Below are positions 28,441 to 32,697 of a DNA stretch of 32,697 bases, piece by piece (within the stretch, counting starts at the first letter, position 1; each line of letters begins with the position of its first letter). Made by a program: the position numbers and the translations under genes. The notes under the pieces were generated by a model, which was not told where the DNA came from, searched no databases, and saw nothing but the letters and a program-made list of their open reading frames with translations. The DNA comes from a virus. The stretch covers positions 1 through 32,697 of IMG/VR virus record IMGVR_UViG_3300037189_009626. The stretch is one strand, 5' to 3'.

Positions 28441-31400
28441 TTAATATATATTATCAACCCAGTGTATTTCAATTGTGTCCCCGTTATTTATTGTTAATGG
28501 TTCATTTCTAGTATTTGTTACACCTCCTCCTGGTGGTTGACTTGAATAATAAACAATTGTATTAAACAATATACCATTTATGTATATTTCATAAGTTCCA
28601 TTTATACTATGTGTAACACCTGGTGGGAATGAACCTACCGATAAACTTCTACTTGTTTGTAATGTAAATGTTTTCGTATCTCTCACTATATCACTTATGT
28701 CAGTAAAACTATAATACGTAAATGGTGAATTATTTCGTCCCCAACCTGTATTAATTGTTATTAAATTAGTTGAATCTGTTAAGTTATTTTCTAATAAAGT
28801 TAGACCATATGAACTTCCTGCTTCACTAGTATTACCAGTATAATAAACTATTAAACTTGTTTTTTGATAAGCAGTATAACCACTTATTGTACAATAATTT
28901 GGAGTTGGTGTAGGAGTCGGTGTTTTTGTTGGTGTAGGAGTTTGAGTAGGCGTACCAGTTGGTGTTTGAGTTGGTGTATTAGTAGGCGTACTTGTATTAG
29001 TAGGTGTATTAGTAGGTGTATTTGTATTAGTAGGTGTATTTGTTGGAGTTGGTGTTGGTGTTACAGGGAATAAAGTAATAGCATTAACTCTATATTCAAA
29101 ATTATAATCTGATGATACAGTATTTGCAGTAAAAGTTATTTGATAAATATCCGCAATTGAAGTACCTGTTGTTCCTGTAATGAAAGTATCTCTTATTCCA
29201 TTATCACCACCTTGGTCATCAGTTGTATAATCTCTTCTAACTACATCAATTGAATTATAATTAGAAGTTGTGTTCATTTTAACATTAACCACATCACCTG
29301 AATAAATGTATGTTGTATATACATTATCAATTGGGTTATGGATTAATTTTCTATTGACGCCATTAACATAAGCTTCAAGATAAGGTGAATTTTCAAATAC
29401 GTTTGGTTCAGTATAAGATATAATCAAACTACCTCTCATTCTACTTGAACTATTAATTGATGGAGTATGAGATGGCGTTGGAGTAGGAGTTGGAGTTATA
29501 GCTATTCCAAAGTAAGTTGATGAACCTGTTACAATTCCCCAAGATGTTGCAGTAGAATAGAAATTAGCACAATCAGTAAATAAGTTTACACCCTCTCTGT
29601 TTGAACTACCATTTAACCAGAAGGTTGGCATAGAATATTGGAACGGACCACCAGGTTCGTCATTATAAATATGATTATGTAATGTATCACTATCCCAATC
29701 TATTCCTGAACTATTGTATGTGTCTTCACTAACCTCAAACATAGTGTATGGACAGTAAACAGTTGTTGATGTTCCTTGTACGTATTTGAATGATGAAGTG
29801 AATCCTGAAGTTTGACCACTTAAGTTACCAACCTGATGGTCATAATAAATTGACCAACCAAAATTGGAATCCAATAGATTTGGTTCGGTGAAATAAGTTT
29901 TAAATTTATAAATTTTAGATGGATTATCACAATAGAAATATTGGAAGTATCTATCTGTATATGTTTTCGGAGAATTGTTAAATTGAATTAATTCAACACT
30001 ACTTAATTCTCTGTTTGTTAAGTTAAAATCATTAATTTTACTAACCACAAAATACTGTTCATTTACCTTGATTAAATCTTGTGGTTCTAAGTTCTTTATG
30101 TCTGAGTAATTCAGGTCAAAATAACCCGATAAAACTCTTGTATTAGGGTCATATAAGTTAGATATTCTACCTTGGTAAAAAGTAGAATATGCGTCGTTTT
30201 CTGTGTATGTGTTATAAACTTGAACACCAATATTTGTATCTGTTGGTAATTCTGAATTGAATAGGATACACTGGTTGTCATTATTAATCTTATCCGCATC
30301 ACTTAAACCCATCGGCATAGTGTGGGATATTACAGGTAACCTATCAAATTTGTTATATGTATCACCACTTGAATTAGAAATATATATACTAAATGTACTA
30401 TAATAATATGTTGCGTTATAGTTTTCACCTACAGCATCTAAGAATGGATTGAACGCACCTAAGTACCAAAACAATTTTGGTTTAGTTTTCACACCATTAT
30501 ACTGCCAGTTTACCTGATTTGACGCAGCTTCACTACTATTACCTACATAGTTAATACCTAATGGAAGACTAATATTGTTTGTATTATCAGCATCCCACTT
30601 TCTAAGTAACTGTGGTCCGAATATAGTAGAAATTTCTTTGTTCTGTGATTTAAAATCTGTTGGGTTATAGACAATATTCTGTCCATAAATTCTATTGTTA
30701 CTCTTCTTAAACTGTGCGTTACCTTCATCATTATCCTCTGAATCTGTAATCTTAATCTCACTTTCAATAAAGTTTAACGCAGGTTGAACTGAGAATCCTT
30801 TATCAAAACTTAATTTATTGGTCCAATTGTGAACTTTTCCTGTTCCAATAAAGTAATCGTATGGTTCAATTCTAATTTTGTATCCGTCATTTGGGTCTGG
30901 TATTAATACCAAATTAAATTTCTTTGCAATTGACGATAATAAATCTATCTGTTTTATATTTTGGTCAATTACTAAACTAAAGTCAACAAAGTCACCATCA
31001 ACAAATGTAACACTATCACCTACCGCCCTTGGAAGATATGATAATGTTGAACCATTAGGAACTTGTGATGATGTACCATAAGCAAACGGTAAACCAATAT
31101 CACTAACTGTTTTACCTGATGTACCATAAGGAATGGTTATATTAACAGGATAGTAATCATAATAATATTCATCATAATAAAATAATGTTGCGTTAATATC
31201 TGAATCACAATAACAAGGAATACCAGTTCCTAATTTTGCAACAACAGCATAAACGTTTCCACCTTCAGCCACAAAGAAAATTTCAACACCTTCAATTGGT
31301 AATGTTTGAATTGAATAAACTGTCCAACTAAATTTAGTTTGGTCTGAAGAAAAATATCCATACAGATATAATGTCTTCATCCAAGGCGTATTGAAAAAAT

Positions 31401-32211
31401 CAGATGATATTTGGTAACCATAAGTTTTAAACATCAACTTCAATAAGTTCCATACACTTAAACCAGGTTTTAATTGGTTGTTATAAGGTCCTTGAGTTGG
31501 TGAGTTAATCCTAAATTGTTGAACACCTGCAGCATAAGCTGCTGATAATGTTGCATATGAATTTAATGGACTTGTTGAAGTATATAAACGAGTCCTTTCA
31601 ACTATTGTTCCACCTGTAAAGTTTACAGTATTTCCTGAGTTATATAAATAACCATTATGAACTACAGGATAGATATATGGATATGGTTGTTCACCATCGA
31701 TTGTATAGTTAGAATATGTAAACGCTTGGGTTACATTATTTAAATTGAATATATGGTTAAATTTATATTCACTATCAGAATAGTTTAAATCTTTTAATAA
31801 GTTGTTACCAATTGAACCGTATAATTCAGCTGGTGTTGAAAACAAAGTAACATCATATTCAACAGCAGAATTTTTTACACTAATTTTATTTAGTCTTAAA
31901 TAACCTGTGAAATATGGTTCATCATTAATCAATACATTACAAGGAACCCTTTTATTTGGGTTGAAATATAATGATTGTGAATCTACGTTAAAGAAGTTTT
32001 CAAAGAAGGCGTTATTCTTTTTGGAACCAGGTAATAAAACTCCAACTGAATAGTCTGAGTTTCTTTTTCCTATATCTCCCAATTCAGCAAACGACTTTGT
32101 TACAGCAATAGGGATACTACTATATAAATCCAAAAAATCATAAGCTGTTATACCAGTATTGGTATTAACATTATCTAATTGAACCCTTAATACGGTTTGT
32201 TGTGCACTCAT
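28441..32211 (-). CDS. Large tail tip / hub-like protein with C-terminal linker and binding domain
   Basis: The protein has 1256 residues. The first about 250 residues match a tail tip pattern frequent in Bacteroidota phages ('[23 protein letters not shown]...[22 protein letters not shown]', then '[28 protein letters not shown]'). Residues about 250-900 are beta-rich and Tyr/Asn-rich, including '[29 protein letters not shown]', which is like a hub or distal tail domain. A first Pro-Thr linker lies near 905-920, a second at about 1049-1103, and a C-terminal beta domain closes the protein, ending '[18 protein letters not shown]'. It is the longest gene in the window. I infer the central tail tip protein carrying an exposed binding module. 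Confidence 0.8.
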   Translation of the reverse strand: MSAQQTVLRVQLDNVNTNTGITAYDFLDLYSSIPIAVTKSFAELGDIGKRNSDYSVGVLLPGSKKNNAFFENFFNVDSQSLYFNPNKRVPCNVLINDEPYFTGYLRLNKISVKNSAVEYDVTLFSTPAELYGSIGNNLLKDLNYSDSEYKFNHIFNLNNVTQAFTYSNYTIDGEQPYPYIYPVVHNGYLYNSGNTVNFTGGTIVERTRLYTSTSPLNSYATLSAAYAAGVQQFRINSPTQGPYNNQLKPGLSVWNLLKLMFKTYGYQISSDFFNTPWMKTLYLYGYFSSDQTKFSWTVYSIQTLPIEGVEIFFVAEGGNVYAVVAKLGTGIPCYCDSDINATLFYYDEYYYDYYPVNITIPYGTSGKTVSDIGLPFAYGTSSQVPNGSTLSYLPRAVGDSVTFVDGDFVDFSLVIDQNIKQIDLLSSIAKKFNLVLIPDPNDGYKIRIEPYDYFIGTGKVHNWTNKLSFDKGFSVQPALNFIESEIKITDSEDNDEGNAQFKKSNNRIYGQNIVYNPTDFKSQNKEISTIFGPQLLRKWDADNTNNISLPLGINYVGNSSEAASNQVNWQYNGVKTKPKLFWYLGAFNPFLDAVGENYNATYYYSTFSIYISNSSGDTYNKFDRLPVISHTMPMGLSDADKINNDNQCILFNSELPTDTNIGVQVYNTYTENDAYSTFYQGRISNLYDPNTRVLSGYFDLNYSDIKNLEPQDLIKVNEQYFVVSKINDFNLTNRELSSVELIQFNNSPKTYTDRYFQYFYCDNPSKIYKFKTYFTEPNLLDSNFGWSIYYDHQVGNLSGQTSGFTSSFKYVQGTSTTVYCPYTMFEVSEDTYNSSGIDWDSDTLHNHIYNDEPGGPFQYSMPTFWLNGSSNREGVNLFTDCANFYSTATSWGIVTGSSTYFGIAITPTPTPTPSHTPSINSSSRMRGSLIISYTEPNVFENSPYLEAYVNGVNRKLIHNPIDNVYTTYIYSGDVVNVKMNTTSNYNSIDVVRRDYTTDDQGGDNGIRDTFITGTTGTSIADIYQITFTANTVSSDYNFEYRVNAITLFPVTPTPTPTNTPTNTNTPTNTPTNTSTPTNTPTQTPTGTPTQTPTPTKTPTPTPTPNYCTISGYTAYQKTSLIVYYTGNTSEAGSSYGLTLLENNLTDSTNLITINTGWGRNNSPFTYYSFTDISDIVRDTKTFTLQTSRSLSVGSFPPGVTHSINGTYEIYINGILFNTIVYYSSQPPGGGVTNTRNEPLTINNGDTIEIHWVDNIY
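28901..29065 (-). repeat. Pro-Thr-Asn linker repeat in the large tail protein
   Basis: About 55 codons of [17 protein letters not shown] units form the stalk between the body and the C-terminal domain. It closely resembles the linker at 27897-28170 in both protein and DNA period. Confidence 0.88.
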
Positions 32212-32214
32212 ATA

Positions 32215-32697
32215 TTAGAAACCTTTATTTGCAAAGAAAGTATTAGCAGTCTTTAATGTAATTCTATACTTATTAAGTTTTTTATGTTTTTGAGTTATAT
32301 GGTCTACCTCAGTTGATAATATCTGAACTGGTGTTAAATCCTTATATAACTTATCTTGTCTATCTATTAAAGAAATGTAATCTTTCCTCATAATATAAAC
32401 TTGTGGTGAAGTAAATAAACCTTCAATCCAATTGGCTAATGGATTACTTAGGTAATTACTTTCTAACACTATTTCCTGATCAACATCTGTTGCAAATGTC
32501 TTAACAGTTCTACCCAAATCTCTGTCGGGACTAGACAAATCGGTAGCATAATATCTACTATCATATGTTTGTGATTTAAATTTAGAAGTATCTTGTCTAT
32601 AAGATGTGAATGTATAATAATCATATCCACCTCTATTATTCAACCACACAATTCTTGTATCTTCAGGTCCACAATTTGTATCCAAATAGAAATAAAA
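32215..32697 (-). CDS. Tail structural protein, C-terminal part (continues from base 1)
   Basis: This is an open minus-strand frame of 160 codons plus stop, reaching the window end without a start (FYFYLDTNCGPEDTRIVWLNNRGGYDYYTF...). The TTG at 32685 is in frame but is only an internal Leu codon. The sequence continues the gene of 834-1 in frame: '...QVIEADYA' then 'FYFYLDTNCG'. Its C-terminus 'KHKKLNKYRITLKTANTFFANKGF' is basic and helical or beta mixed. Its stop is 3 nt before the start of the large tail tip gene. The combined protein of about 438 residues is a tail component, family not named. Confidence 0.8.
   Translation of the reverse strand, partial: FYFYLDTNCGPEDTRIVWLNNRGGYDYYTFTSYRQDTSKFKSQTYDSRYYATDLSSPDRDLGRTVKTFATDVDQEIVLESNYLSNPLANWIEGLFTSPQVYIMRKDYISLIDRQDKLYKDLTPVQILSTEVDHITQKHKKLNKYRITLKTANTFFANKGF

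Overview
The window reads as the complete genome of a tailed bacteriophage with a siphovirus-like gene set (Caudoviricetes), probably infecting a member of the Bacteroidota. Three things support that host. The DNA is clearly AT-rich. Shine-Dalgarno sequences are nearly absent. Three promoter-like sites fit the Bacteroidetes TTTG / N19-20 / TAnnTTTG pattern (two exact, one with a single mismatch). The two window ends each carry part of one gene, and joining base 32697 to base 1 restores a single in-frame ORF of about 438 codons. The sequence is therefore most simply a closed circle, or a circularly permuted genome, of 32,697 bp cut inside a tail gene.

Almost every gene lies on the minus strand and is read from about 12.95 kb leftwards, through the join, and on down to 14.93 kb. 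In that order:
(1) 12.95-9.25 kb holds small early genes, a Cys-rich zinc-finger/HTH protein, an ECF-like sigma factor and the small terminase subunit.
(2) 9.21-7.14 kb is a cargo block of a zinc-ribbon protein, a GT2 glycosyltransferase, a SAM methyltransferase and a GT92-like glycosyltransferase, placed between the terminase subunits.
(3) 7.15-0.83 kb holds the large terminase, a tail-chaperone-like gene with a -1 reading-frame extension, an internally duplicated structural protein, a Gly-Thr-Ser collagen-like fibre and an HK97-gp10-like protein.
(4) Across the join down to 26.2 kb are tail tip proteins, three of them built with Pro-Thr linkers.
(5) 26.2-18.7 kb holds the tape measure, a basic 43-residue protein, a mosaic MuF-like/HAD/XkdF-protease protein, the scaffold, the major capsid protein and the tail tube.
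(6) 18.6-14.9 kb holds the portal, a head-tail connector and small accessory proteins, including a membrane-anchored coiled coil and a DUF5856-like protein.

A single plus-strand island (13.23-14.86 kb) sits between the start and the end of the minus-strand programme. It holds two promoter-driven unknown genes, a candidate small RNA of about 115 nt with its own promoter and terminator, three microproteins (two with one membrane segment each) and a closing terminator. The 337-nt gap to its left contains an H-type pseudoknot-like arrangement and probably the start region of the minus-strand operon.

I recognise no integrase, DNA polymerase, helicase, primase, tail sheath or endolysin. If the circle is complete, replication and lysis must rely on the host or on the unassigned small genes. 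The parts most worth a second look are the plus-strand island with its small RNA, the HAD-containing protease fusion, a 13-residue motif shared by that fusion and the capsid protein, and the frameshift at a nine-T run in the chaperone gene.
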